From Ilumatobacteraceae bacterium (lineage in GTDB: Bacteria; Actinomycetota; Acidimicrobiia; Acidimicrobiales; Ilumatobacteraceae): 64,000 bases of DNA. This document shows, piece after piece, positions 9,422 to 18,015 of this stretch. The stretch spans positions 93,447-157,446 of the forward strand of contig JALHOG010000003.1 in the NCBI GenBank assembly GCA_022843125.1. The letters are read 5' to 3'. A program made the translations under genes and the position numbers. The notes under the pieces were generated by a model. The model was not told the origin of the DNA, did no database searches, and saw only the letters and a program-made list of their open reading frames with translations. Position 1 is the first letter of the stretch. Each line of letters opens with the position of its first letter.

Positions 9422-10473
9422 TGCCCTACTCCGACTCCCTCGACATCCGGATGACCGACTCGGCGCTGCGCGACGGTTCGCACGCAAAGGGGCACCAGTT
9501 CACGGCCGACCACGTGCGCGACGTCGTCGGCGCGCTCGACGCGGCCGGCATGCCCGTCATCGAGGTCACCCACGGCGACGGCCTCGGCGGCTCCTCGTTC
9601 AACTACGGCCGGTCGCTGACCGACGAGCGGATCCTCATGAAGACCGCCGTCGAGACGGCGACCAACGCCAAGATCGCAGCCCTGATGGTCCCCGGCATCG
9701 GCACCATGGACGACATGCGTGCGTGCCGCGACCTCGGCGTGTCGATCGTGCGGATCGCCACCCACTGCACCGAGGCCGACATCTCCATCCAGCACTTCGG
9801 CCTCGCCCGCGAGCTCGGCTTCGAGACGGTCGGCTTCCTGATGATGGCGCACAAGGTTTCACCCGAGACGCTCGCCGAGCAGGCCCGCATCATGGTCGAC
9901 GCCGGCTGCCAGTGCCCCTACGTCGTCGACTCCGCCGGAGCGATGATCCTCGATGACGTGACCGAGCGGGTCCAGGCGGTCGTCGCCGAGGTCGGCAACG
10001 ACGCCCAGGTGGGGTTCCACGGGCACGACAACCTCGGCATCGCCGTCGCCAACTCGGTGCTCGCCGTGCGTGCCGGGGCGGTCCAGATCGACGGGTCGAC
10101 GCGCGGCTTCGGCGCAGGCGCCGGCAACACGCGCAACGAGGTGTTCGCAGCGGTGTGCGATCGGCTCGGGATCCGCACGGGCATCGACGTGCTGGCTCTG
10201 ATGGACGCCGCCGAGGACGTCGTGCGTCCGGTCATGGACCAGGAGTGCACGCTCGACCGACTCGCACTCGTGATGGGCTACGCGGGCGTCTACTCGAGCT
10301 TCCTCCGGCACGCGTACCGGGCGGCCGAGCAGTACCAGGTGCGGGGCGCCGACATCCTCATGCGATGCGGCGAGCAGCAACTCGTCGGCGGCCAGGAGGA
10401 CCAGATCATCTCGATCGCCGCCGAGCTCGCCGCCGAGGCCGCACGCACCCCCCAGCCGGTCGCCGGCGACTGA
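9421..10473 (+). CDS. mhpE: 4-hydroxy-2-oxovalerate aldolase
   Basis: A 350-aa DmpG/BphI-type aldolase that cleaves 4-hydroxy-2-oxovalerate to pyruvate and acetaldehyde. It has the HMGL-like barrel motifs [18 protein letters not shown] at the N-terminus, [15 protein letters not shown], and the metal-binding [16 protein letters not shown]. The C-terminal communication domain follows. The start is either ATG 9421 (used here, one-base overlap with the upstream stop) or the adjacent GTG 9418. It is coupled to the acylating dehydrogenase. The other meta-pathway genes lie 20 kb away at 30.6-36.6 kb. Confidence 0.95.
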   Translation: MPYSDSLDIRMTDSALRDGSHAKGHQFTADHVRDVVGALDAAGMPVIEVTHGDGLGGSSFNYGRSLTDERILMKTAVETATNAKIAALMVPGIGTMDDMRACRDLGVSIVRIATHCTEADISIQHFGLARELGFETVGFLMMAHKVSPETLAEQARIMVDAGCQCPYVVDSAGAMILDDVTERVQAVVAEVGNDAQVGFHGHDNLGIAVANSVLAVRAGAVQIDGSTRGFGAGAGNTRNEVFAAVCDRLGIRTGIDVLALMDAAEDVVRPVMDQECTLDRLALVMGYAGVYSSFLRHAYRAAEQYQVRGADILMRCGEQQLVGGQEDQIISIAAELAAEAARTPQPVAGD

Positions 10474-10489
10474 CCTCCGTCTCGTCCTG

Positions 10490-11470
10490 CTACGACGGCG
10501 GACTCGTCGTCCCGCGGGAAGGGGCCACCTCGGGTACCGACGTCCACACGACGGGGGAAGCGAGCGGCGCCGTGACCTGGAGCTGGAAGATGTCGGGTCG
10601 GTTGTAGTGGCCGACGACATCCAGGGCGAGCTGCTCCTCCGGGATCCTCGAGAGGTCGAGATCGGCGTAGATGATCGTCTCATCGTCGAACACCGGCTCG
10701 ACGACCCACTCGCCGTCGGGACCGACCACTCCCGAGCCACCGCACAGGAGGATCTCTGAGTTGCGTGCCTCGAGAAAGTGGCGCATGGGAAAGCTCGTCG
10801 GGACGTCCTTCATCGACAGGACGGCGCCGACCGCGAGCACGAACGTGCGACCCTCGAACGCGTAGCTGCGCGCGGCGAGGTGGTGGAATGGCGGCACGTC
10901 GGGAAAGGCGGCGACGTGGATCTGCTCACCGAGGGAGTGCATGGCGAATCGGTTGAGGGGCATCCAGTGTTCCCAACAGATCGCCCCTCCCACTCGACCG
11001 GCCGGGGTCTCGTAGACGCTGAGTCCACGACCGTCGCCGAGGCCCCAGAAGAGACGCTCCCCGTGGGTGGGCATCAGCTTGCGCCGCACGCCGAGGAGCT
11101 CGCCGGTGTCGCCGATGAAGATCTGGGAGTTGTAGAGCGAACCTCCCGAGAACTGCTCATCCCGCTCGTTCACACCCATCACGATCGTGACGCCTGATTC
11201 CCGTGCGGCGTCCTTGAGGACGGCCACCTCCGGTCCGGAAGCGGTCACCGACTCGTCGTGCAGCAGCCGGAACGTCTGCTTCACCTCCGGATCGTCCCAG
11301 CCCGCTGCACCTTGCACCCACAGGGGGTAGCACGGGATCCAGGTCTCGGGGAACGCGATGAGTTCTGCGCCGTTCGCGGCTGCTTCCCGGATGACCGCGA
11401 CCGCCTTGTCGACGGTCTTGGTCGTGTCGAGAAAGACCGGCGCAACCTGCGCCAGGGCGACCTTGGGCAT
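10490..11470 (-). CDS. Nitrilase (carbon-nitrogen hydrolase family)
   Basis: A 326-aa cytoplasmic nitrilase converting a nitrile directly to carboxylic acid and ammonia. The Glu-Lys-Cys triad is visible: E42 in AFPETWIPCYP, K131 in VRRKLMPTHGER, and C165 in GGAICWEHWMPL. The CWEHWMPL context is that of true nitrilases rather than amidases. Length fits the family. It is divergent from the nitrile hydratase genes with a 148-bp shared upstream region, so the two nitrile routes are probably controlled together. Whether it prefers aliphatic or arylacetonitriles cannot be judged by eye. Confidence 0.9.
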   Translation of the reverse strand: MPKVALAQVAPVFLDTTKTVDKAVAVIREAAANGAELIAFPETWIPCYPLWVQGAAGWDDPEVKQTFRLLHDESVTASGPEVAVLKDAARESGVTIVMGVNERDEQFSGGSLYNSQIFIGDTGELLGVRRKLMPTHGERLFWGLGDGRGLSVYETPAGRVGGAICWEHWMPLNRFAMHSLGEQIHVAAFPDVPPFHHLAARSYAFEGRTFVLAVGAVLSMKDVPTSFPMRHFLEARNSEILLCGGSGVVGPDGEWVVEPVFDDETIIYADLDLSRIPEEQLALDVVGHYNRPDIFQLQVTAPLASPVVWTSVPEVAPSRGTTSPPS

Positions 11471-11548
11471 GTGAACGCTCCTCGCTGCGCTACGAGCCGG
11501 CTGTGTCCCGGCTGCGGTCGGGGTGGGAACGGTTGGGTTCCGGCCCCG

Positions 11549-11602
11549 TTGCAGGCCCCGACGTCGCGGGCGTAGAATATCTGAAACCTACGGATCATGC
11601 AT
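11549..11602 (+). promoter_or_regulatory. Candidate promoter and operator of the nitrile hydratase operon
   Basis: TTGCAG at 11549-11554 and TAGAAT at 11573-11578 are spaced by 18 bases, a plausible sigma-70-type promoter about 40 bp upstream of nthB. ATCATGCAT at 11594-11602 would lie just downstream of the start point, a repressor position. Close relatives of this word sit at 24338-24345 and 28083-28094. Only three of six -35 bases match the consensus, so the promoter is tentative. Confidence 0.4.
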
Positions 11603-11618
11603 AGTCTGGAGATCTCGG

Positions 11619-12335
11619 ATGCATGGGGTACACGATCTTGGCGGCGTCGAAGGATTCGGGCCGGTCGTCCAGGAGCCCGACGAACCCGTCTTTCATGATG
11701 ATTGGGAACGGGTCGTCTTCACGATGGTCCAGACGCTCGCCATCCATGGCCTCTTCGTGAGCGACAAGTTCCGCTACGGCGTCGAGCAGATGCCCGCCGT
11801 GCGGTATCTGACGTCCACGTACTACGAGCACTGGCTGTTCTCGTTGACCAAGCACGCCATCGACGCCGGCATCGTCGACGCGGACGAGTTGGCGGACCGC
11901 ACCCGCTACTACCGGGAGCACCCGGACGAGGTGGTTCCCCCTTCATCGAGGCCCGAGCTCGTGGACAGGCTCCGCCTGATGATCGAAGGCGACGAAGGCA
12001 GCAGGCGCGAGGTCACCGGCGAGGCGCGGTTCGCTGTCGGCGACGTGGTCCGGGTCCTGGATCACGCCTCGGTGACCCATACGCGCCGGGCTCGCTACGT
12101 GCGGGGCAGGGTCGGCACGGTGCTCCTGACCCACGGTGCGCATGTCTTCCCGGACACCAGCGCGCTCGAGATGGGAGAGGATCCCGAGTTCGTCTACGCA
12201 GTCGAGTTCCTGGGCGACGTCTTGTGGCAGAGCGACGATCGGTCTGCCAACAGCCGCGTCATCATCGATCTGTGGGAGTCCTATCTCGAACCGGTCGACC
12301 ACGCCACCACCGAACGGAGCCGCAGTGTCGGATGA
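11619..12335 (+). CDS. nthB: Nitrile hydratase subunit beta
   Basis: A 238-aa beta subunit of nitrile hydratase, which hydrates nitriles to amides. [16 protein letters not shown] is the diagnostic N-terminus, and the start ATG is chosen on it. The helical N-terminal half includes [16 protein letters not shown] and [15 protein letters not shown]. The SH3-like barrel at the C-terminus shows [31 protein letters not shown] in pieces and [13 protein letters not shown]. The order beta-alpha-activator matches cobalt-type operons. Its last codons overlap the alpha-subunit start at 12325. Confidence 0.95.
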   Translation: MHGVHDLGGVEGFGPVVQEPDEPVFHDDWERVVFTMVQTLAIHGLFVSDKFRYGVEQMPAVRYLTSTYYEHWLFSLTKHAIDAGIVDADELADRTRYYREHPDEVVPPSSRPELVDRLRLMIEGDEGSRREVTGEARFAVGDVVRVLDHASVTHTRRARYVRGRVGTVLLTHGAHVFPDTSALEMGEDPEFVYAVEFLGDVLWQSDDRSANSRVIIDLWESYLEPVDHATTERSRSVG

Positions 12336-13014
12336 CCATGACCACCATGACCACCATGACCACCATGACCACCATGACCACCATGACCACCATGACCACC
12401 ATGACCACCATGACCATGAGCACCATGACGCTGATGTGGTCGCTCGTGTCAAGGCGATGGAGTCGCTCCTCGTCGAGAAGGGTCTGCTGTCGTCAGATGC
12501 GGTGGATCTCGTGAGCGCCGTCTACGAGAACGCTGTCGGTCCGAAGCTCGGTGCCAAGGTGGTCGCACGAGCCTGGACCGATCCCGACTTCAAGGCGAGA
12601 CTGCTCGCTGATGGCACGGCAGCCTGCCGCGAGCTCGGCATCAGCGGTATGCAGGGCGAGGAGATGATCGTGCTCGAGAACACCGACGACGTCCACAACA
12701 TGATCGTGTGCACCCTCTGCTCGTGCTACCCGTGGCCGGTACTCGGACTCCCACCCAACTGGTACAAGGATCCCGCGTATCGGTCGCGCGTCGTTCGCGA
12801 GCCGCGGAGGGTGGCAGCGGAGTTCGGATTGGAACTCCCGATGGAGGTCGAGATCCGCGTGTGGGACAGCAGCGCGGAGCTCAGGTATTGGGTGCTCCCC
12901 CAGCGCCCTGCAGGCACGGACGGGCTCAGCGAGGACGAGCTCGCCGCGCTCGTGACCCGAGACTCGATGGTCGGCGTTGCACAGGCCCTCGCCACCAGCA
13001 GCAGGTCGACATGA
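12325..13014 (+). CDS. nthA: Nitrile hydratase subunit alpha, cobalt type, with N-terminal His/Asp-rich tract
   Basis: The catalytic, metal-binding subunit, 229 aa from a GTG start. The active-site claw is VCTLCSC at residues 128-134. Thr after the first Cys is the cobalt-type signature (iron enzymes have Ser). [11 protein letters not shown] near the C-terminus is also diagnostic. What is odd is the N-terminus: residues 3-35 are almost only Asp and His, with eight DHH triplets and 20 histidines in all, before the normal alpha-subunit fold begins ([15 protein letters not shown]). I know of no such tract in standard bacterial alpha subunits; it is a likely metal-binding segment. The start cannot be moved easily: the GTG precedes the tract and ATGs after it would cut into the fold. 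Confidence 0.9.
   Translation: MSDDHDHHDHHDHHDHHDHHDHHDHHDHHDHEHHDADVVARVKAMESLLVEKGLLSSDAVDLVSAVYENAVGPKLGAKVVARAWTDPDFKARLLADGTAACRELGISGMQGEEMIVLENTDDVHNMIVCTLCSCYPWPVLGLPPNWYKDPAYRSRVVREPRRVAAEFGLELPMEVEIRVWDSSAELRYWVLPQRPAGTDGLSEDELAALVTRDSMVGVAQALATSSRST
12340..12411 (+). repeat. 9-bp tandem repeat (GACCACCAT x8) encoding (DHH)8
   Basis: Eight perfect contiguous copies of the 9-mer GACCACCAT lie in frame near the start of nthA and encode Asp-His-His triplets. Partial copies flank it: GACCAT before, and GACCATGAGCACCATGAC after. The perfect DNA identity, not just the protein repeat, indicates recent slippage-type expansion, and the copy number is likely to vary between strains. Confidence 0.95.
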
Positions 13015-13421
13015 CGAACCGTTTGCCGGCAGACCCGTCGCGCTCTCGACTGGAGCAGCTGGTGGGCGGCCTGCCGAGACCGGAGGTCCAGCCTCGCGAT
13101 GGCGGCGACCTCGCGTTCGACGAGCCGTGGCAGCTCCGGGTGCTGGCCATCGCGGTGGTGTTGGCCGAGGCAGGCGAGTTCCGGTGGTCCGACTTCCAGG
13201 CGCAGCTCATCGCCGTGATCTCCGAGTGGGAGACCTCACCGCCCGAGACGCGAGGCGAGTGGGACTACTACGCGTTGTGGACCGCCGCACTTGAGCGGCT
13301 GCTGGCCGCCAAGCGGTTGCTGAGCTCGGACGCGCTCGAGGAACGCACGCACGAGGTGCTGGCCACGCCGGCGAACAAGGATCACCAGCAGGCCACGCGC
13401 CGACCCGTCGCCATCGCCTGA
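13011..13421 (+). CDS. Nitrile hydratase accessory/activator protein (P14K/NhlE-like)
   Basis: A 136-aa protein overlapping nthA by 4 bases. It carries the family signature [27 protein letters not shown] (residues about 38-64), resembling the nitrile hydratase beta-subunit N-terminal helices, and [18 protein letters not shown]. Such activators swap cobalt into the alpha subunit during maturation. No separate cobalt transporter gene is nearby. The C-terminus is basic and unstructured-looking. The start ATG at 13011 is fixed by the overlap. Confidence 0.88.
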   Translation: MTNRLPADPSRSRLEQLVGGLPRPEVQPRDGGDLAFDEPWQLRVLAIAVVLAEAGEFRWSDFQAQLIAVISEWETSPPETRGEWDYYALWTAALERLLAAKRLLSSDALEERTHEVLATPANKDHQQATRRPVAIA

Positions 13422-13438
13422 GGCTCCGAGCGGCGCGA

Positions 13439-14791
13439 TCAGGACGGCCGCCGCAGGTGCCAATCGGTCCGCGTCTGGTACTCGGTGGCGACCCGGAGCA
13501 AGACTGCCTCTTGATCCGGTGCGGCGCTGAGCTGGAACGCGCACGGAAGGCCGTCACCGGCGGTGCCCGACGGCAGCGAGATGGACGGGCAACCGACTGC
13601 GTTCCAGTAGCCGGTCCGTAGGGTCGAACCCCAACGGACCAAGTCGTCGCCCAGCTGATCGAGCTCCGGGGCCGTCGAGAGCACGCTCAGGCTCGCGATG
13701 ACGTCGACCCGCGCCCACAAGTCCTGCAGCCGGGCGACCGCCTCAGCCCTGACACGTTGGGCACGCACGTAGTCCGCAGCGGAGAAGAACGTGTGCCTGA
13801 TGAGCGACGCGCGTGTCGACGGCGCGTACTCGCTGAACAGGCGGCTGGCACACGGGAGGTGGTAGGCCAAGGCTTCACCCTCGGCAACGATGCTGCCCGC
13901 AGCGAGGACATCCGCTTCCATCGGCAGACCGACCTCGATCGTCTCGGCCCCGGCTTCCTCCAACTCGCGCATCGCAGCGTCGAAGCGGTCGACGAGGGTG
14001 GGATCCGTCCCGACGTCGCTCGCTGGAGCGCAGACACCGACTCGGAGTCCGCGCAGTCCCCTCCCTTCCCCGACGTGCTCGATCGTGGTGGTCTTCCCAA
14101 CTCCGGCCGGGCCCGCCATCACCGAGCACATGAGCTCACAATCGGCGGCCGAAGCAGCGATGGCACCCACATGATCGAGGCTGAAGGCCAGCGGCAACAC
14201 GCCGTGCATGGAGATCTGACCGTAGGTCGGCATGAGGCCGGTGACCCCGCAGTACGCAGCGGGGATCCGGATGCTGCCTCCGGTGTCTGTGCCCACGGCA
14301 GCCAAGAACATGCCGCTCGCGACCCCGCTCGCGGACCCCGAGCTCGACCCCCCCGCCCACCTCGTGAGGTCCCACGGGTTCCTCGGGATGGGGAACGGCC
14401 CGCCTCGATCGGGCAGTCCGTGGGCGTACTCCATCGTGGTGGTCTTCCCGACGATCACCGCCCCGGCCGCCCGCAAACGTGCGACCACGTCCGCGTCGAA
14501 CGGCTGAGTCCGTGGGTGCACCCGGCTCTGTGCCGTCGTCGCCGACTCCCGCGTCTCGATGATGTCCTTGATCGCGATGGGCAGTCCGTGGAGCGGGCCG
14601 AGCGACTCGCCGGAGGCGGTGGCGCGGTCCGCCTCGTCGGCGGCCGAGAGGGCCGCCTCGTCGAAGCGGGCCAGGAAGACACCAAGTTGCGCGTCCGCAC
14701 GATCCGCGGCGGCGTGAGCCGCTGCGACCAGTTCTCGGCTCGACACCTCCCTGCTCTGTATCCGGCGTCTCGCCTCGACGAGTGTCGTCAC
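13439..14791 (-). CDS. Amidase (amidase-signature family)
   Basis: A 450-aa serine amidase of the signature family, plausibly hydrolysing the amide made by nitrile hydratase. The Ser-cisSer-Lys triad is visible: K75 in LPIAIKDI, the GGSSSGS motif at about 147-153, and the nucleophile S173 in GTDTGGSIRIP. It converges on the nitrile hydratase operon with a 17-bp gap. It overlaps the upstream amidase gene by 4 bases, and the two are clearly paralogous (same motif spacing), suggesting duplication followed by divergence. Confidence 0.92.
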   Translation of the reverse strand: MTTLVEARRRIQSREVSSRELVAAAHAAADRADAQLGVFLARFDEAALSAADEADRATASGESLGPLHGLPIAIKDIIETRESATTAQSRVHPRTQPFDADVVARLRAAGAVIVGKTTTMEYAHGLPDRGGPFPIPRNPWDLTRWAGGSSSGSASGVASGMFLAAVGTDTGGSIRIPAAYCGVTGLMPTYGQISMHGVLPLAFSLDHVGAIAASAADCELMCSVMAGPAGVGKTTTIEHVGEGRGLRGLRVGVCAPASDVGTDPTLVDRFDAAMRELEEAGAETIEVGLPMEADVLAAGSIVAEGEALAYHLPCASRLFSEYAPSTRASLIRHTFFSAADYVRAQRVRAEAVARLQDLWARVDVIASLSVLSTAPELDQLGDDLVRWGSTLRTGYWNAVGCPSISLPSGTAGDGLPCAFQLSAAPDQEAVLLRVATEYQTRTDWHLRRPS

Positions 14792-16212
14792 GATGACCAG
14801 ACCGCGGGATCGGGCGACCGCAGATGCCAGTCGGTGTCGCGCTGCAGGAACGCAGCGACCCGGAGCACCAGGTCATCTGACCCGGACGCCGCCGCGATCT
14901 GCATCGCAACGGGCATGCTCTCATGGTCCACCCCGATGGGCACCGAGGCGACCGGGTTGCCGACGGCGTTCCAATACTTGGTGTGGATCGATCCGAGCTC
15001 GATCATCGCGGTCGCTGCTCGGCGCACGAGCTGCGCGTCGTTCCGCCAACTCGAGCCGGGCGCGAAGCCCGGATCCAGATCGGTGAGCGGCAATGCGCCG
15101 ATGGTCGCCGTGGGCATCACGAGCACATCGACGTCGCGAAGCACGGCCGCCAGCTCGAGCTGCGCCCGACGTCGCACCTGCTGCGCCATGACGTAGTCGG
15201 CAGCGGTGAACGAGACCCCGGCGGCGATGATCCCGCGGGTGGAGGCGAAGTACTCGGACCAATGCTTCGAGAGTCGATCGCGGTGATGCTCGAGCGCCTC
15301 GCTGAGCAGGATGATGCTGACGGCCAGGCTCGCCTCTTCGTACAGCGGGATGGTCGCTCGCGCCACATGAGCCCCGCCCGAGCGGAGCACCTCGACCGCG
15401 TCGTCGTGCCTGTCCCAGAACCCGGGCGAGGAGTCCGACTGTGGCATCTCCACGACTCCGATTCGGAGTCCCGCCAGGCCTGACCCCGGCTCGCCCATCG
15501 AGCCGGCACGGTCGTGTTCGACTCCGCGCATGACGTCCAGCAACAGCGCGCAGTCCTCGGCGGACCTCGCGATCGGGCCGACGTGGTCGAGCGATGTCGC
15601 CACCGGAAGGACTCCCCGGCAGGGAACGGAACCGAACGTCGGCTTGATCGTCGTGACGCCGCAGAAGGCAGCGGGGATCCGCAGGCTTCCGCCCGAATCA
15701 GTGCCGAGGCCACCGAGGGTGGCGCCGATGACGACCGCGCTGGCGGCGCCCGAGCTGGAACCGCCGGCCCATCGACCCGGGTCCCAGGGGTTCCGTGACA
15801 CTGCGACATCTCGTGCCGGATCGGGATACCCGATCGCGAACTCCGTGGTCGTGGTGTGCCCGATGATGATCGCTCCAGCCGCACGGACGCGCGCGACGGC
15901 GTCCGCGTCGACGGCAACGGATTCAGCGGGCACCCTGCTGTGGCCGGCGGCGGCACGCTCGCGGAGGCCGAAGAGGTCCTTCACTCCGAGAGGAATGCCG
16001 AGCAGCGGCGCGGCCGGTGATCTCCGCGAGCGGACTCGGTCGGCGGTTCGAGCGGCCGCCAGTGCGGACTCCCCGAAGGTGGCGACGAACACGCCGAGCG
16101 AGGCATTCGCCGACGCCGCCACATCGAGCGCCTGCTCGACCAACTCGACGCTGGACATCTGGCCCGCATCGAGCGCCTGCTTCGTCCCGACGAGCGTGAC
16201 GGGGGTCATCAC
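14788..16212 (-). CDS. Amidase (amidase-signature family), paralogue
   Basis: A 474-aa amidase-signature enzyme with K78 in LGIPLGVKDL, GGSSSGA at about 150-156 and the nucleophile S176 in GTDSGGSLRIP. It starts 4 bases inside the preceding small GatC/AtzG-like gene, so it is the more likely partner of that subunit. AtzE-type amidases that need AtzG act on small N-carboxy or urea-like amides. The true substrate here is unknown, though the location beside nitrile hydratase suggests a nitrile-derived amide. Confidence 0.9.
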   Translation of the reverse strand: MMTPVTLVGTKQALDAGQMSSVELVEQALDVAASANASLGVFVATFGESALAAARTADRVRSRRSPAAPLLGIPLGVKDLFGLRERAAAGHSRVPAESVAVDADAVARVRAAGAIIIGHTTTTEFAIGYPDPARDVAVSRNPWDPGRWAGGSSSGAASAVVIGATLGGLGTDSGGSLRIPAAFCGVTTIKPTFGSVPCRGVLPVATSLDHVGPIARSAEDCALLLDVMRGVEHDRAGSMGEPGSGLAGLRIGVVEMPQSDSSPGFWDRHDDAVEVLRSGGAHVARATIPLYEEASLAVSIILLSEALEHHRDRLSKHWSEYFASTRGIIAAGVSFTAADYVMAQQVRRRAQLELAAVLRDVDVLVMPTATIGALPLTDLDPGFAPGSSWRNDAQLVRRAATAMIELGSIHTKYWNAVGNPVASVPIGVDHESMPVAMQIAAASGSDDLVLRVAAFLQRDTDWHLRSPDPAVWSS

Positions 16213-16403
16213 TCTCCGCCGCGTGGGTCGAAGACGACTGCCGGCGCCACGCCGGACAGGTCGAGGCCGCGCAGTCGCTCGACCATGGCGCGTGCGTCAC
16301 CGAAGGTCGATGCCAACGCATCCACTTCGTCGGACGGGACATCCAAGCCGTGCATCTCCAGCAACGCCTGCACCAGTTCCCGCTCGCTCGGCGATTCGGT
16401 CAT
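16209..16403 (-). CDS. GatC/AtzG-like small amidase subunit (DUF4089-like)
   Basis: A 64-aa protein from the ATG at 16403. It is helical (ELVQALLEMHGLDVPSDEVDALASTF) and ends with the extended tail GVAPAVVFDPRGGE. This matches the size and layout of AtzG/GatC chaperone-like subunits, which wrap around an amidase-signature partner, ending with a proline-containing P-x-V-F-x-P-like tail. It overlaps the downstream amidase by 4 bases. The homology is judged by pattern only, so the assignment is moderate. Confidence 0.65.
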   Translation of the reverse strand: MTESPSERELVQALLEMHGLDVPSDEVDALASTFGDARAMVERLRGLDLSGVAPAVVFDPRGGE

Positions 16404-16446
16404 GGTCGCCCATCGCGGAGTACCGCCGGCGATGCATCCCGCCCGT

Positions 16447-18015
16447 TCACCGCTGACCAACCCAGTACGGATCGCGCAGTGCGGCCTTGTAGAGCTTGCC
16501 GGTGTCGAGGCGCGGGAGCGACTCCATGAAATCGAAGCTGCGCGGAACCTTGTAGCCGGCGAGTCGCTTTCGACAGTAGGACTCGAGTTCGGCTGCGAGA
16601 CCGTCGGTCGCCTCGATGCCGGGAGCCGGCTGAACGACGGCCTTCACCTCCTCGCCGAAGTCGGGGTTGGGGACACCGAACACCGCCACGTCGGCCACCT
16701 TCGGGTGCAGTACCAGGACCGACTCGATGTCCTGCGGGTAGATGTTCACCCCGCCCGAGATGATCATGTACGCCTTGCGATCGCTGAGGTAGATGAAGCC
16801 TTCGTCGTCCATCCGACCGATGTCGCCGGCCGTGGCCCAACCGCGAGCGTCGTCCCGATTCGCGGACAGCGCTGCGTCGTCGCCGATGTAGGAGAACGGG
16901 AAGTCGCCCTCGAACCACAGCTCGCCCTCCTGCCCGGGCGGCAACACGTTCTTGTCGGCATCCACGATCCGCGGTGCACCCCACCCCGGGAGCGAGCGAC
17001 CCACCGAGCCGGGGTGGGCCAGCCACTCGTGGCTGTCGATGAACGTGGCGCCGATGAGTTCCGTCGAGGTGTAGTACTCGAAGAGCATCGGTCCCCACTC
17101 GGCGATCATCGCCCGCTTGACATCCTGGGGGCAGGGCGCCGCCGAGTGGATGACCGCACGCAACGAGCTGATGTCGGCGGCCGCCCTGACGTCCGCCGAC
17201 ATCTTGAGGATGCGCACGAACATGGTCGGGACCATCTGGCAGTGCGTCACACGGTGCTGCTCGATCAGGTGCAGGGTCTGCTCCGGCACGAACTTCCTGG
17301 TGAACACGACGGTGCCGCCCCGCCGGTGGACGCCGACCGCCCAGCCCAAGGGAGCGGAGTGGTACAGCGGTGCCGACGACATGTAGACGTCGCCGTCACC
17401 GAACCCGACGAGCTCGAGAAACTCCAACGTGAGCGTGTCCGGGGCATCGCCCAACTCACGCCGACCGAGCGGCGCTCGTCGAATTCCTTTGGGCGTGCCC
17501 GTACTCCCAGAGGAGTAGTACAGGAAGGCCCCTTCGTAGCCGTCGGGGATCGCTCTGGTCTCGAGTGACGATTCGACGGACTCGAACGACGTCCAGCCCT
17601 CCAGGTCGCCTCGAGCCAGCAGCCGAGTCGTGACCCTGGGGACCAGATCTGGGGTGAGAGCGGCGAGGTGGTCCTCCATCTCGCCGGTGCTGATGAGCGC
17701 GGCGGCACGCGAGTGGTTCAGGATCTGAGCGACCTCGTCCACCGTCAGGTGGTAGTTGATCGGCGTGAACTCCACGCCGGACCGTTGCAGCGCCCACACG
17801 ATCGGAAAGACGTCGATGACATTGGGCAGCAGCACCGCGACCTGACTGCCGTGACCGATCCCGTGTTCACGCAAGAGGTGCGCCCACCGGTTGGCACTGC
17901 CCTCGAGTTCCAGGTAGGTCAGGACCTGGTCGGTGTCCCCATCGATCACGGCCGGACGAGAGGGATGGACCTGCACGACCTGCGACGGATGGCTGAAAGG
18001 TGGCGCGAGTGTCAC
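16447..18015 (-). CDS. AMP-dependent acyl-CoA synthetase/ligase
   Basis: A 522-aa ANL-family ligase making an acyl-CoA from a carboxylate, ATP and CoA. It has the P-loop YYSSGSTGTPKGI, the aromatic-Ser/Thr-Glu motif YYTSTELIG, the hinge region WATAGDIGRMDDEGFIYLSDR, GGVNIYPQDIE, and the C-terminal Lys in PRLDTGKLYKAAL. I use the GTG at 18015, preceded by GGGAGGTGAC and overlapping the enoyl-CoA hydratase stop by 4 bases. It could activate the acid released by nitrilase or amidase. Substrate class cannot be read by eye. Confidence 0.9.
   Translation of the reverse strand: MTLAPPFSHPSQVVQVHPSRPAVIDGDTDQVLTYLELEGSANRWAHLLREHGIGHGSQVAVLLPNVIDVFPIVWALQRSGVEFTPINYHLTVDEVAQILNHSRAAALISTGEMEDHLAALTPDLVPRVTTRLLARGDLEGWTSFESVESSLETRAIPDGYEGAFLYYSSGSTGTPKGIRRAPLGRRELGDAPDTLTLEFLELVGFGDGDVYMSSAPLYHSAPLGWAVGVHRRGGTVVFTRKFVPEQTLHLIEQHRVTHCQMVPTMFVRILKMSADVRAAADISSLRAVIHSAAPCPQDVKRAMIAEWGPMLFEYYTSTELIGATFIDSHEWLAHPGSVGRSLPGWGAPRIVDADKNVLPPGQEGELWFEGDFPFSYIGDDAALSANRDDARGWATAGDIGRMDDEGFIYLSDRKAYMIISGGVNIYPQDIESVLVLHPKVADVAVFGVPNPDFGEEVKAVVQPAPGIEATDGLAAELESYCRKRLAGYKVPRSFDFMESLPRLDTGKLYKAALRDPYWVGQR

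Noticed and set aside
11943..12452. Minus-strand frame with a Trp/Ser-rich repeat opposite nthA
   Set aside because: It is the antisense reading of the GACCACCAT repeat and of nthB/nthA; no homology or ribosome site.
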